Positions 8,690-18,420 of a stretch of DNA of 64,000 nt are shown piece by piece. The notes below the pieces were generated by a model. The model did no database searches. It was not told the DNA's origin and saw only the letters and a program-made list of their open reading frames with translations. Numbering within the stretch: position 1 is the stretch's first letter; the number at the start of each line of letters is the position of its first letter. The stretch is from Streptomyces xantholiticus (lineage in GTDB: Bacteria > Actinomycetota > Actinomycetes > Streptomycetales > Streptomycetaceae): NCBI RefSeq assembly GCF_014651015.1, contig NZ_BMWB01000007.1, positions 124,001 to 188,000 on the forward strand, read 5' to 3'. The translations under genes were made by a program, and so were the position numbers.

Positions 8690-9100
8690 CCGGCCCAGGA
8701 CGCCGCGCAGTGTCTTTTCGCTCGGGGCGCGGTAGCGGCCAAGGAGGGGGTGGTAGGGCAGATCGAACGCGGCCAGTTCCTCGGGCGCGGCCCGGTGGCA
8801 CCACTCGGCCGCCGCGGTGATCGAGTCGTGGCCCGCCGTCGTCATCGCGCAGACCAACAGGGCCAACAGCGAGGACAGCCGGTAGCGCACCCCGCATGCG
8901 CCACGCGGATCAGAGATGGACTCCGATGCGTCGACCAGACTGCGGACTTGCTCGGGGACGCCGTAGCTGCCGAGCTCATCGAGACGGGGTACCGAGTGAT
9001 GCGGAGCGGCGATGCGAATGGCGGGACGAACACGGCACCCTCGTGGATCGTGAAGCGTAGAGAACTCCATGATCCACGGGGCCACGTTCGTCATGATCAA
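8690..9100 (-). pseudogene. ISAs1-like transposase N-terminal fragment
   Basis: Reading on the minus strand from about 9100, the segment ISDPRGACGVRYRLSSLLA, then ITAAAEWCHRAAPEELAAF and SEKTLRGVLGRLDPA, matches the N-terminal associated domain of ISAs1-type DDE transposases. The catalytic DDE domain is absent and the frame runs into a TPR fragment at about 8690. It is a dead remnant, evidence of past mobile-element activity in this block. Confidence 0.75.
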
Positions 9101-9155
9101 ATGTCAGACGCGCGTGGCACGCTTGCACGAAATACCTTCACGAGAAAGCAATGCC

Positions 9156-10214
9156 ATGAGCGATCAATCCCTGCTGGACTCCAATGGAATGGCCCTTCCG
9201 ATTCCCGCTGACCTCCTGAGCCCGGTGCCGGACGAGGTCGAACGCGGGCTGGCGGCGTTCCGGGCGGATGATGCCCCGCAAGCGCGGGCCCTGCTGACCA
9301 CGATCGCCGGCGTCGGACGCACCGCGGTGTCCGGACATGCGGCCATGGCGCTGGCAGGCATCGAACTCGGCGAGAACGGGCTCGACGGCTCCTGCCGGAC
9401 ATGGCTGGAGCAGGTGGCCGCGGGAGAGGACCCGTGGCTGGGCCCCTTGGCTGCCGTGATACTCGCGCCGGTTTTCCAGTCGTATGTGTCCGCGGACTCC
9501 GACCGAGTGCTCCTGCGGAGCCTCGCGGCCCAACTCACCGGCGACCTGGACACGGCCCGGAACGGATTCGAGCAGGCCGTCAACCTCTACCAGGACACGG
9601 AGATCGGGGACCTCGCCAACCTTCTGCTCGGCAGCCTCCTGCTCCACAGCGGCGACCCGGCCGCGGCCCTTGAGCCGCTGAGGCACGCACGACAATGGTG
9701 CGACCTCCTGTTCGCAGGCTATGCGGGTTACCTTGAAGGGCACATCCTCATTGGGCAGGACGAAAAGGACCAGGCAGGCCAGGTGCTCCAGGACGCGCAC
9801 AGCAAGTCCCACCCAGCCAGGGCAGGGAGTGAGGGCCTGCACCCCTGGGTCGCCCTCCGGTTCGGGGAGCTGCTGGCAGGCGAGGCGTTCAGCCTGGACC
9901 TGGTCGACGACCAGATGGAAAGCAGCGGCGTGGATGAGGGCACGGTGGTGCGGGAGCCCTTCGAGTCCGGCCTGTACTTCCAGCAGGTCAGCCGTCCCGC
10001 GCTCGTTGACGTCGGCTTCCATCTGTTCCCTGCGGAATTCGGACCGGTGCACGCGGGACTGGAGCGCCTGAAGACCTGGAGCGACGAACGGTACGAGCGT
10101 GGCCGCAGGCTGATACTCGCGCTCTACACGCATGTCGAGGACAGCCGCGACGAGCAACGCTCACAAGGGTTGGCGGAGCTGCGGCAGAAGCTTGACCTTC
10201 CCCGGCCCCGCTAG
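9156..10214 (+). CDS. Tetratricopeptide-like hypothetical protein
   Basis: Cytosolic protein of 352 residues with no named family I can assign. Helical, TPR-like repeats are visible in the middle (TGDLDTARNGFEQAVNLYQ and SGDPAAALEPLRHARQW). The ATG at 9156 (MSDQSLLDSNGMALP) was taken, with a weak GAGAAAG ribosome site; the frame is open further upstream but overlaps the transposase scar. It lies inside the block bounded by 126-bp direct repeats, so it is likely acquired. Such proteins often scaffold partners; no enzymatic motif is seen. Confidence 0.7.
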   Translation: MSDQSLLDSNGMALPIPADLLSPVPDEVERGLAAFRADDAPQARALLTTIAGVGRTAVSGHAAMALAGIELGENGLDGSCRTWLEQVAAGEDPWLGPLAAVILAPVFQSYVSADSDRVLLRSLAAQLTGDLDTARNGFEQAVNLYQDTEIGDLANLLLGSLLLHSGDPAAALEPLRHARQWCDLLFAGYAGYLEGHILIGQDEKDQAGQVLQDAHSKSHPARAGSEGLHPWVALRFGELLAGEAFSLDLVDDQMESSGVDEGTVVREPFESGLYFQQVSRPALVDVGFHLFPAEFGPVHAGLERLKTWSDERYERGRRLILALYTHVEDSRDEQRSQGLAELRQKLDLPRPR

Positions 10215-10522
10215 AGCGGGCCGTGGACGGGCCCTTCGCTCCCTGGCTTCGGGGCCCATCGATGAGCCATTCGCCCTGAGCCTCACACGCGCCTAGCGGC
10301 CACAGGTCGTCCTGCCGCCGCGTGTCCGGTGCGGACCGGTCAAGTCACCCCGCCCTTATACGAGGATTCAACGAGCCGGAAGTCATATCGTCACATGATC
10401 GAGTGGACAGGCTCGAGAATCGACTCGAACTCGGCGACAAGACTACGGACTTGGTCTCGTGCACCGCTTCCGCCCAGTGCTTCCAGCGGGGGTGTATGGA
10501 GGGCGGGTGCGGCAGTGGCCGG
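10215..10522. other. Intergenic, right end of accessory block
   Basis: No gene, tRNA or convincing open frame is visible between the TPR-like gene and the pmt terminator. Base composition is slightly more AT-rich (10350-10450) than the flanks. Confidence 0.5.
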
Positions 10523-10648
10523 ACACCGAGAGGTGTCGGGCCCGCCTTGATCCCGGCTAGACCCAGGTGTCGAGCCACATGCGGTTGCGCCAGTCGTCCA
10601 TGGGGATCGGCGTGCCCGTGTAGATCGGGTAGAAGTAGATGAAGTTCC
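10523..10648. repeat. 126-bp direct repeat, right copy (within pmt)
   Basis: The native copy: it covers the end of pmt and its terminator, with hairpin GACACC / GGTGTC at 10522-10537. Same orientation as 8021-8146, offset 2502 bp. Confidence 0.9.
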
Positions 10649-12287
10649 ACACGATCAGCAGCACCAGCACACCCGCCCCGATGGCGCCGATCGCGCGGCG
10701 GCGTTCGTCGGAGCCGGGTGGGCCGAGGATGGCGCCGATCATCATGGCCACCGCCAGGCACAGGAACGGGACGAACACGACCGCGTAGAAGAGGAAGATC
10801 GTGCGCTCCTGGTAGTGCAGCCACGGCAGCCAGCCGGCCAGGATCGCGCACAGGATCGCTCCCGCGCGCCAGTCGCGGCGGAAGAGCCAGCGCCAGGCGA
10901 TGTAGCAGATCGCGAAGCACGCGGCCCACCACAGGAGCGGGGTGCCGAGGGCCAGGACCTCGGAGGCGCACTTGTCGACCGCGTCCTTCGGACAGCCCTC
11001 TACACCTGGCTTCGGGTCCTCGTAGTAGTAGGAGACAGGGCGGCCGAGGACCAGCCAGCTCCAGGCGTTCGACTCGTAGGTGTGGCCGGAGGTCAGGCCG
11101 ACGTGGAAGTCGAAGACCTGGTTCTCGTAGTGCCAGAAGCTGCGCCACCAGTCGGGGAACAGCCAGCTCCAGTTGCTGTCCTTGCCCCCGCCGTCGGATG
11201 CCCAGTCCCGGTAGTAGCCCTTGTCGGTGGCCAGCCAGCCGGTCCAGGAGGCCATGTACGTCACGAACGCGACCGGGACGGTGGAGACGAACGCCGGGAC
11301 GAGGTCCTTCCTCAGCACGGCCCGGTACGGGCGGACCGCGCCCGCCGTGCGGCGCGAGCCCACGTCCCACAACACGGTCATCAGGCCGAACGCCGCCAGG
11401 ATGAACAGGCCGTTCCACTTGGTGCCGGCCGCCAGGCCGAGCATCACGCCGGCCGTCAGACGCCACGGCCGCCAGCCGAGGCGCAGCGTCTGTGCGATCC
11501 GCGCGTCCGGTCGCAGGGTGCCGTCGTCGTCCGCGGGAAGCGCCGCCGCGAGCCGCAGCCGGGCCCGGTCGCGGTCGAGGATCAGCGCCCCGAACGCCGC
11601 CAGCACGAAGAACATCAGCACCAGGTCGAGCAGCGCCGTGCGACTCATCACGAAGTGCAGACCGTCCACCGCGAGCAGCAGTCCCGCGAGGCAGCCGAGG
11701 AACGTCGAGCGGAACAGCCGCCGGCCGATGCGGCAGAGCATCAGCACCGACAGCGTGCCGAGCAGGGCGACCATGAACCGCCAGCCGAAGGGCGTGAAGT
11801 CGATCATCTTCTCGCCGAGGCCGATCACCCACTTGCCGACGGGCGGGTGCACCACGTACCCGGGGTCGGTGGGGATCGTGACGGCCGACGGGTCCTCGAG
11901 GATCGACTCGTCGATGTCCTTGGGCCAGCTGCCCTCGTACCCCTGGTTGATCAGCGCCCAGGCGTCCTTGGCGTAATACGTCTCGTCGAATATCACCGCA
12001 TGGGGCTGTCCCAGGTTCCAGAACCGCAGCACACCCGCGACCAGGGCGACCAGCAGCGGTCCGCCCCACGCGGCGACGCGCAGCAGCGGCTCGACGGCCC
12101 GCGGCGGGATGCCGAATACCGTCCACAGCTGCCGGGAGGGCCGGACGTACGGGGGCACCAGGCGGTCCCGCAGCCCGATCACCGGCTTGGGCGTGTAGCC
12201 GAAGCGGCGCAGCCGGTGCTCCCAGCCGGGCGGCTGCTGTTCGGCGTCGTCCTTGCCCCGCAGGGGCTGTGGCGCGGTACTGGTCAC
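10557..12287 (-). CDS. pmt: Dolichyl-phosphate-mannose--protein mannosyltransferase
   Basis: Membrane glycosyltransferase that moves mannose from polyprenyl phosphate to Ser/Thr of secreted proteins as they cross the membrane. The N-terminal catalytic loop has the essential Asp-Glu in IFDETYYAKDAW (D101-E102). About eleven hydrophobic segments follow, and the C-terminal PMT_4TMC region ends in YFYPIYTGTPIPMDDWRNR. The length of 576 residues is normal. The start is GTG at 12287, divergent from rsmI by 62 bp. The 3' end is duplicated at 8021-8146. Confidence 0.92.
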   Translation of the reverse strand: MTSTAPQPLRGKDDAEQQPPGWEHRLRRFGYTPKPVIGLRDRLVPPYVRPSRQLWTVFGIPPRAVEPLLRVAAWGGPLLVALVAGVLRFWNLGQPHAVIFDETYYAKDAWALINQGYEGSWPKDIDESILEDPSAVTIPTDPGYVVHPPVGKWVIGLGEKMIDFTPFGWRFMVALLGTLSVLMLCRIGRRLFRSTFLGCLAGLLLAVDGLHFVMSRTALLDLVLMFFVLAAFGALILDRDRARLRLAAALPADDDGTLRPDARIAQTLRLGWRPWRLTAGVMLGLAAGTKWNGLFILAAFGLMTVLWDVGSRRTAGAVRPYRAVLRKDLVPAFVSTVPVAFVTYMASWTGWLATDKGYYRDWASDGGGKDSNWSWLFPDWWRSFWHYENQVFDFHVGLTSGHTYESNAWSWLVLGRPVSYYYEDPKPGVEGCPKDAVDKCASEVLALGTPLLWWAACFAICYIAWRWLFRRDWRAGAILCAILAGWLPWLHYQERTIFLFYAVVFVPFLCLAVAMMIGAILGPPGSDERRRAIGAIGAGVLVLLIVWNFIYFYPIYTGTPIPMDDWRNRMWLDTWV

Positions 12288-12349
12288 CGCGCCATCGTAA
12301 GGAACACGGCTGTGCGATTGGTGCTCCCCGTCCTGGGAGGATGGCGAGT

Positions 12350-13228
12350 GTGACAGGAACGCTGGTACTCGCAGGGACGCCCATCGGTGACGTGGCGGAC
12401 GCGCCGCCCCGGCTCGCCGCCGAACTCGAGGGCGCCGACATCGTCGCCGCCGAGGACACCCGGCGGTTGCGCCGGCTCACCCAGGCGCTGGGCGTGCACA
12501 CGCGGGGCAGGGTCGTCTCCTACTTCGAGGGCAATGAGGCGGCCCGGACTCCGGAGCTGGTGGAGGCGCTGGCCGGCGGGGCGCGGGTGCTGCTGGTCAC
12601 CGACGCGGGCATGCCGTCGGTGTCCGACCCCGGCTACCGGCTGGTCGCTGCCGCGGTGGAGCAGGACATCAAGGTCACCGCGGTTCCCGGCCCGTCGGCC
12701 GTGCTGACCGCCCTCGCCCTGTCCGGGTTGCCGGTGGACCGCTTCTGCTTCGAGGGCTTCCTTCCCCGCAAGGCGGGCGAGCGGCTCGGCAGGCTCCGCG
12801 AGGTCGAGGGCGAGCGCCGCACCCTCGTCTATTTCGAGGCGCCGCACCGCCTCGACGACACGCTGGCGGCCATGGCCGATGTCTTCGGGCCCGGCCGCAG
12901 GGCCGCCGTGTGCCGGGAGCTGACCAAGACGTACGAGGAAGTGAAGCGCGGCGGACTCGGTGAACTGGCGGCCTGGGCGGCCGAGGGCGTACGGGGAGAG
13001 ATCACCGTCGTCGTCGAGGGCGCGCCCGAGACCGGTCCGCAGGAACTTGACGCCGACGAGCTGGTGCGCAGGGTGCGGGTGCGGGAGGAGGCGGGGGAGC
13101 GGCGCAAGGAGGCCATCGCCGCGGTCGCCGCCCAGGCGGGGCTTCCCAAACGGGAGGTGTTCGATGCGGTCGTCGCGGCAAAGAACGCGGCTGGACCGGC
13201 GTCGGCAGAAGGTAAAGGTCTATCGTGA
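12350..13228 (+). CDS. rsmI: 16S rRNA (cytidine-1402 2'-O)-methyltransferase
   Basis: SAM-dependent enzyme that 2'-O-methylates C1402 in the decoding centre of 16S rRNA. The tetrapyrrole-methylase fold is seen in GTLVLAGTPIGDVADAP (N-terminus), DAGMPSVSDPGYRLV and VPGPSAVLTALALSGLP. The GTG at 12350 was preferred because GGGAGG ends 9 nt before it; the in-frame ATG at 12341 touches that ribosome site. The length from there, 292 residues, fits the family. Divergent from pmt, as in other streptomycetes. Confidence 0.92.
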   Translation: MTGTLVLAGTPIGDVADAPPRLAAELEGADIVAAEDTRRLRRLTQALGVHTRGRVVSYFEGNEAARTPELVEALAGGARVLLVTDAGMPSVSDPGYRLVAAAVEQDIKVTAVPGPSAVLTALALSGLPVDRFCFEGFLPRKAGERLGRLREVEGERRTLVYFEAPHRLDDTLAAMADVFGPGRRAAVCRELTKTYEEVKRGGLGELAAWAAEGVRGEITVVVEGAPETGPQELDADELVRRVRVREEAGERRKEAIAAVAAQAGLPKREVFDAVVAAKNAAGPASAEGKGLS

Positions 13229-13358
13229 AAAGCAAAGCGCAGACCGTGTCCTGACCTCTTCTGTATGGAAAATCAAAAGACCGCACAATCAATCGACAGG
13301 CGCTGATGCGCTCCCGCCCGAAAAGGCGTCCACTGGACCCAGGTGGAGAGGAGCCGGC

Positions 13359-13838
13359 ATGAGTGAGACCACACACACCGCCACGGTCCATGAGGCGTAT
13401 TCCTTTGCCTGCATGCGCTGCGGGCACGGGTGGGAACAGTCCTACGAGATCGAGCATCACACCGACCCGGCGGGCGAGGACTTCGTGGTGTACAAGACGG
13501 ACGGGCGACGGGTCCCGTCTCCGCTGTCCAGCCCGACCTGCGGCAACTGCGGCGGCCACGTCGTAAGGATCATGCAGCCGGGCCGGGTCTCGACAGTGCG
13601 GACCCTGATGGGGCTGACCGAACCGGGCACGGCGTCGCCCGTGTCGTCCGCCTCCCCGTCCGGGCCGGTGACTCCGGTGGCGGCCCCCGTCGCGACCGCG
13701 CCGCCGCCGGCGGGGTCGACCGTGGACGAGTCGACCGCGGACGAGTCGACCGTGGACCCGGGGACCGCAGAGGCGGAACCGGAAGCGCGCCACTGGCACC
13801 TCTCCGATCTGCTGCACCCCTTCCACCACCGCACATGA
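13359..13838 (+). CDS. Zinc-ribbon hypothetical protein
   Basis: Protein of 159 residues conserved in streptomycetes but of unknown role. The N-terminal half holds two CxxC pairs, FACMRCGHGW and PTCGNCGG, likely binding one zinc. The C-terminal half is a low-complexity Pro/Ser/Thr-rich linker with DESTxDESTVD repeats, ending in a His-rich WHLSDLLHPFHHR tail. The ribosome site GGAGAGGAG precedes ATG 13359. The upstream 130 bp are unusually A/T-rich and probably hold its promoter. Confidence 0.75.
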   Translation: MSETTHTATVHEAYSFACMRCGHGWEQSYEIEHHTDPAGEDFVVYKTDGRRVPSPLSSPTCGNCGGHVVRIMQPGRVSTVRTLMGLTEPGTASPVSSASPSGPVTPVAAPVATAPPPAGSTVDESTADESTVDPGTAEAEPEARHWHLSDLLHPFHHRT

Positions 13839-13871
13839 GCCGCCGGGCGCTCCTTACGTAGGATCGCGCCC

Positions 13872-14741
13872 ATGAGTTCGAAATCCGCACCGCCGCCGCT
13901 GCCCGAACCGCTCGGTGTCGCGGTCGCCGATTCGCACACCCATCTGGACATGCAGGAAGGCACCGTGGAGGAGGCCCTGGCGAGGGCCGCCGCAGTCGGT
14001 GTGACGACCGTGATCCAGGTGGGCTGCGACATCAAGGGCTCCCGATGGGCGGCGGAGACCGCCGCCGCGCACCGTGAGGTGCACGCCGCGGTGGCCCTGC
14101 ACCCGAACGAGGCGCCGCGCATCGTGCTCGGCGATCCGCAGGGCTGGTCGCGGCAGGGTGCGCGGGACGCGGGCGGGGAGGCCGCGCTCGACGACGCGCT
14201 CGCGGAGATCGACCGGCTGGCCGCGCTCGACGAGGTCAAGGCCGTCGGTGAGACCGGCCTCGACCATTTCCGCACCGGGCCTGAGGGCATCGCCGCGCAG
14301 GAACGCTCGTTCCGCGCCCATATCGAGATCGCCAAAAGGCACGGCAAAGCGCTCGTCATCCACGATCGCGACGCGCACGCGGATGTGCTGCGGATCCTGG
14401 CGGAGGAAGGGGCGCCGGAGCGCACGGTGTTCCACTGCTATTCCGGCGACGCGGAAATGGCCGAAGTCTGCGCGGCAGCGGGCTACTTCATGTCCTTCGC
14501 CGGCAATGTGACCTTCAAGAACGCAGAGCCGCTGCGCGACGCGCTCGCCGTGGCGCCCGCCGAACTGGTACTCGTCGAGACGGACGCGCCGTTCCTCACA
14601 CCGGCGCCGTACCGCGGACGGCCCAATGCGCCGTATCTGATTCCGGTCACGCTCCGCGCCATGGCGGCGGTCAAGGGGATGGACGAGGACGCTCTGGCCG
14701 GGGCGATCGCAACCAATACCGCGCGCGCATTCGGATACTGA
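13872..14741 (+). CDS. tatD: TatD-family metal-dependent DNase
   Basis: Amidohydrolase-fold nuclease (3'-5' exonuclease in characterised relatives). The metal ligands are visible in order: DSHTHLD, the glutamate of GETGLD, H of VIHDR, H of FHCYSG and D of ETDAPFLTP. The 289-residue length is slightly above the family average because of an N-terminal Pro-rich extension (SSKSAPPPLPEP). It sits between the zinc-ribbon gene and rpfB, the usual streptomycete order. All catalytic residues are present. Confidence 0.9.
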   Translation: MSSKSAPPPLPEPLGVAVADSHTHLDMQEGTVEEALARAAAVGVTTVIQVGCDIKGSRWAAETAAAHREVHAAVALHPNEAPRIVLGDPQGWSRQGARDAGGEAALDDALAEIDRLAALDEVKAVGETGLDHFRTGPEGIAAQERSFRAHIEIAKRHGKALVIHDRDAHADVLRILAEEGAPERTVFHCYSGDAEMAEVCAAAGYFMSFAGNVTFKNAEPLRDALAVAPAELVLVETDAPFLTPAPYRGRPNAPYLIPVTLRAMAAVKGMDEDALAGAIATNTARAFGY

Positions 14742-14853
14742 CCGGACCGGGAGCCCGCCTTCCCAACGCTGCGTGTTCGTGTCCATCTTGGAGAGTGATG
14801 ATCCCTCCGCTACTGTCCGTTGCCACTTGGCTGGCCGGACCTTACGGAGCGTC

Positions 14854-16371
14854 GTGAGTGTGAGTAATTCGCAGGGCAGTCACCGCGCGGCACGTGGCGC
14901 GCGGCGCGCGGGTACGTGGTGGGGGAGCAGCAAAGGAGTGGCGCCGCTCGGGCCGTCGGCGGCTCCGCAGCCGACCGTCGTGGACGTCCCGCTCACGGCG
15001 GCCTACACGCCGACCCTGCCGTACGTGGACCTCCGCAGGGACGCCGGGGCCGCAGAGGCCCGGCGCCGTCAGCACGTCCTGGCGCAGGCGCCGACCGTGC
15101 CGTACCTGGACCTCGGGGAAGCCGGCCGCCCGGGGCCGCCGCTGCCGCGGCAGTCGACGCCGCCCGGGGCGGCCGACCGGGTGCGCGGGGACGCGGCCGG
15201 CGTTCACACCGCGGAGGACGCCCGCCGAGTCGGGCGGGCGCAGGCGCGGCGCGGGGCACGGCGGCGGCCCGCCGAGCTGCCTGAGGCACTGCGCCGGCTC
15301 GTCCCGCAGGCCCTCGTCGTCGCGTTCCTCGCCGGAGGGACGTCCGCCTTCGTCGCCGACGACAAGGCGGTCCGCCTCACCGTCGACGGCGTGCCCCGGA
15401 CCGCGCACACCTTCGCCGACGACGTGTCCGAACTCCTCGAGGAGCAAGGCGTCGACCTGCGTGCGCACGACGTCGCCGCCCCCGGCCCCGACGCGGCTCT
15501 CGACGGCGGTGACGAGATCACCGTCCGCTACGGCAGGCCCCTGACACTCACCCTCGACGGCTTCCGGGAAAGGGTGTGGACGACGGCCCGCACGGTGGAG
15601 GCCGCCCTGCGCGAACTCGGCGTACGCACAGAGGGCGCGTACGTCTCCGTGCCGCGCTCCACCCCGATCCCGCGGACCGGCCTGGTCCTGGACGTGCGCA
15701 CGGAGCGGGCCGTGACGTTCATGGCCGACGGACGCGAACGCACCATCCGCACCAACGCCGCCTCCGTGCGCGAAGTGTTCGGCGAGGCGGGGAACGTGCT
15801 GCGCGGCCAGCACACCACGTCCGTGCCGCCCATCGGGTTCCCGCGCGACGGCCGGGCCGTCGCGGTCCTGCGGATCAGCGGCGGCCGCAAGGTACGGGAG
15901 GAGCCGGTCGACTTCGCCGTGGTCAGGACCCGCGACCCCGCCTCCTTCGCCGGCACCGAGGCCGTCGTACAGCAGGGCGAGCCGGGTGTGCGCCGGGTCA
16001 CCTACGCCGTGCGGACCGTCAACGGCGTACGCAAGGAGCCCCGGCGGATCGACGAGGAACGGGTACGCGAACCCGTCACCCGGCAGGTGAGGACCGGCAC
16101 GCGGCAACCGCCGTCCTCCGTGCGCGGGGTGGACGGGCTGGACTGGGAGGCGCTCGCCGCCTGCGAGTCGGGTGGGCGGCCCGACGCCGTCGACCCCTCC
16201 GGGAACCACGGCGGGCTGTACCAGTTCGACACCGCGACCTGGCGCTCGCTGGGCGGCAGCGGACGCCCGCAGGACGCGCCCGCCGAGGAGCAGACGTACC
16301 GGGCGAAGAAGCTCTATGTGCAGCGGGGGGCGAGTCCGTGGCCGCACTGCGGCCGTAGGCTGTATCGGTGA
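14854..16371 (+). CDS. rpfB: Resuscitation-promoting factor RpfB-like lytic transglycosylase
   Basis: Secreted, membrane-anchored muralytic enzyme that cleaves peptidoglycan and promotes spore germination and growth resumption. In order: a long Arg/Pro-rich cytosolic N-terminus, one membrane segment (about residues 153-168), three DUF348 repeats (each with a VDG/LDG/ADG turn followed by a leucine-rich helix), a G5 domain (about 350-420), and the C-terminal Rpf domain with catalytic Glu in LAACESGG (438) and a closing PWPHCG. The GTG start at 14854 is one of two (14854, 14860) near GGAG; neither changes the domains. The stop overlaps the rsmA GTG (GTGA). Confidence 0.9.
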   Translation: MSVSNSQGSHRAARGARRAGTWWGSSKGVAPLGPSAAPQPTVVDVPLTAAYTPTLPYVDLRRDAGAAEARRRQHVLAQAPTVPYLDLGEAGRPGPPLPRQSTPPGAADRVRGDAAGVHTAEDARRVGRAQARRGARRRPAELPEALRRLVPQALVVAFLAGGTSAFVADDKAVRLTVDGVPRTAHTFADDVSELLEEQGVDLRAHDVAAPGPDAALDGGDEITVRYGRPLTLTLDGFRERVWTTARTVEAALRELGVRTEGAYVSVPRSTPIPRTGLVLDVRTERAVTFMADGRERTIRTNAASVREVFGEAGNVLRGQHTTSVPPIGFPRDGRAVAVLRISGGRKVREEPVDFAVVRTRDPASFAGTEAVVQQGEPGVRRVTYAVRTVNGVRKEPRRIDEERVREPVTRQVRTGTRQPPSSVRGVDGLDWEALAACESGGRPDAVDPSGNHGGLYQFDTATWRSLGGSGRPQDAPAEEQTYRAKKLYVQRGASPWPHCGRRLYR

Positions 16372-17228
16372 GCACCACTGATCCCGACGCACTCCTCGGC
16401 CCCGCCGACATCCGCGAGCTGGCCGCCGCGCTGGGCGTACGGCCCACCAAACAGCGCGGCCAGAACTTCGTCATCGACGCCAACACGGTCCGCCGGATCG
16501 TGCGCACGGCCGAGGTGAAGCCCGACGACGTGGTCGTCGAGGTCGGCCCCGGGCTGGGCTCGCTGACCCTCGGCCTGCTGGAGGCGGCGGACCGGGTCGT
16601 CGCCGTCGAGATCGACGACGTGCTCGCCGGCGCGCTGCCGTCGACGGTCGCGGCGCGGCTGCCGGAGCGGGCCTCGCGCTTCTCGCTGGTGCACTCGGAC
16701 GCGATGCATGTGCAGGAACTGCCGGGTCCGCCGCCGACCGCCCTTGTCGCCAACCTGCCGTACAACGTGGCGGTGCCGGTGTTGCTGCACATGCTCGCCC
16801 GCTTCCCCACGATCGAACGGACCCTGGTCATGGTCCAGGCAGAGGTCGCCGACCGGCTCGCCGCACGGCCCGGGAACAAGGTGTACGGCGTTCCGTCCGT
16901 CAAGGCCAACTGGTACTGCGAGGTCAAGCGGGCCGGGGCGATCGGCCGCAACGTCTTCTGGCCCGCGCCCAACGTGGACTCGGGGCTGGTGTCGCTGGTG
17001 CGGCGGACCTCGCCGGTGGCGACGACTGCTTCCAAGGCGGAGGTCTTCTCGGTGGTCGACGCGGCCTTCGCACAGCGGCGCAAGACCCTGCGGGCCGCGC
17101 TCGCCGGCTGGGCCGGGTCGCCGGCCGCGGCCGAGGCGGCGCTCGTCGCGGCAGGTGTGTCGCCGCAGGCGCGGGGCGAGTCGCTGACGGTGGAGGAGTT
17201 CGCACGGATCGCGGAGGCGAAGAAGTGA
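16368..17228 (+). CDS. rsmA: 16S rRNA dimethyladenosine transferase
   Basis: KsgA-family SAM methyltransferase that dimethylates A1518 and A1519 during late 30S assembly. Motifs are [14 protein letters not shown] (N-terminus), the SAM-binding [12 protein letters not shown] and the catalytic NLPYNVAVP. The 286-residue length is normal. It is coupled by GTGA overlaps to rpfB upstream and ispE downstream, an arrangement conserved in streptomycetes. Confidence 0.95.
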   Translation: MSTTDPDALLGPADIRELAAALGVRPTKQRGQNFVIDANTVRRIVRTAEVKPDDVVVEVGPGLGSLTLGLLEAADRVVAVEIDDVLAGALPSTVAARLPERASRFSLVHSDAMHVQELPGPPPTALVANLPYNVAVPVLLHMLARFPTIERTLVMVQAEVADRLAARPGNKVYGVPSVKANWYCEVKRAGAIGRNVFWPAPNVDSGLVSLVRRTSPVATTASKAEVFSVVDAAFAQRRKTLRAALAGWAGSPAAAEAALVAAGVSPQARGESLTVEEFARIAEAKK

Positions 17229-18133
17229 CCGTTCGCAGCGTGACGGTACGGGTGCCGGCCAAGGTCAACGTCCAGCTGGCGGTCGGTGGTGCACGCCCCG
17301 ACGGCTTCCACGACCTCGCCAACGTCTTCCTGGCGGTGGGGCTTTACGACGAGGTGACGGTGCGCCCCGCCGCGTCGCTGACGATCACCTGCACCGGGCC
17401 GGACGCCGAACAGGTGCCCCTGGACCGCACGAACCTGGCCGCGCGCGCCGCCGAACTGCTCGCGGCCCGCCACGGCATCGCACCCGACGTCCACATCCAC
17501 ATCGCCAAGGACATCCCGGTCGCCGGCGGCATGGCGGGCGGCAGCGCGGACGGCGCGGGTGCGCTGCTGGCGTGCGACACGCTGTGGGGACTCGGGTCGT
17601 CGCGCGAAGAACTGCTCTCCATCTGTGCGGAGTTGGGGTCCGACGTGCCGTTCAGTCTGGTGGGCGGGGCGGCGCTGGGCACCGGGCGCGGCGAGCGGCT
17701 GACCGAACTCGAGGTCGGCGGAAGCTTCCACTGGGTGTTCGCCGTGGCGGACGGCGGGCTCTCCACTCCCGCGGTGTACGCGGAGTTCGACCGGCTGAAC
17801 GAGGGCCTCAGCGTCCCGGCCCCGGTCGCCTCGCCCGCGCTGCTGGACGCGCTGCGCACGGGCGACGTCCTCGCACTGGCGGACGCGGTGTCGAACGACC
17901 TCCAGCCGGCGGCCCTCTCCCTGCGGCCGCCGCTCGCGGACACGCTGGCTGTGGGTGCCGGTGCAGGGGCGCTCGCCTCGCTGGTCTCCGGCTCGGGCCC
18001 GACGACGGCGTTCCTCGTCAAGGACGAGGACGCGGCGGAGGGCGTGGCCACGGCCCTGAGGGCGTCAGGCACGTGCCGGGCGGCGCGGGTTGCCGGGGCG
18101 CCGGCGATGGGAGCGAGGGCGGTCGCCGTCTGA
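17225..18133 (+). CDS. ispE: 4-diphosphocytidyl-2-C-methyl-D-erythritol kinase
   Basis: GHMP kinase of the MEP isoprenoid pathway: phosphorylates CDP-ME at the 2-hydroxyl. The N-terminus has [15 protein letters not shown], the ATP-binding GHMP loop is [17 protein letters not shown] and the third motif is SGSGPTTAF. The 302-residue length fits. The start GTG overlaps the rsmA stop. No terminator is evident before the acyltransferase gene. Confidence 0.94.
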   Translation: MTVRSVTVRVPAKVNVQLAVGGARPDGFHDLANVFLAVGLYDEVTVRPAASLTITCTGPDAEQVPLDRTNLAARAAELLAARHGIAPDVHIHIAKDIPVAGGMAGGSADGAGALLACDTLWGLGSSREELLSICAELGSDVPFSLVGGAALGTGRGERLTELEVGGSFHWVFAVADGGLSTPAVYAEFDRLNEGLSVPAPVASPALLDALRTGDVLALADAVSNDLQPAALSLRPPLADTLAVGAGAGALASLVSGSGPTTAFLVKDEDAAEGVATALRASGTCRAARVAGAPAMGARAVAV

Positions 18134-18353
18134 CGCGGTCGGGCCGCCGCGTGGGCCTGCTCCCCTCCCCGCCCCATCCCGGGACCGGGCTCCGCCCGGA
18201 CTCCGTACCGCGCTTCACGCGGTGTCCTCGACCGCCGGGCGGGCCGGATCGTCCAGTCCCCGTCGGCGTCCGAGGCGCGGCGTACCGGCGGAGCCCGGTC
18301 CCGGGAAGGGGAACAGCTCCGCGCAGCGGCCCCGTTGCCCCGCAGACGCCCAC

Positions 18354-18376
18354 GTACTCAGCATTCACCTGAGTAC
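18354..18376. promoter_or_regulatory. Inverted repeat upstream of acyltransferase gene
   Basis: GTACTCA and TGAGTAC, exact complements separated by 9 nt, lie 45 bp before the ATG at 18421. No ribosome site is seen before that ATG, so the transcript start may be close to it. A regulator site is plausible but unproven. Confidence 0.4.
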
Positions 18377-18420
18377 GAGCGCTCTCCCGCTCACCCCCAC
18401 CGTCCCGGCACCGTACCCCC

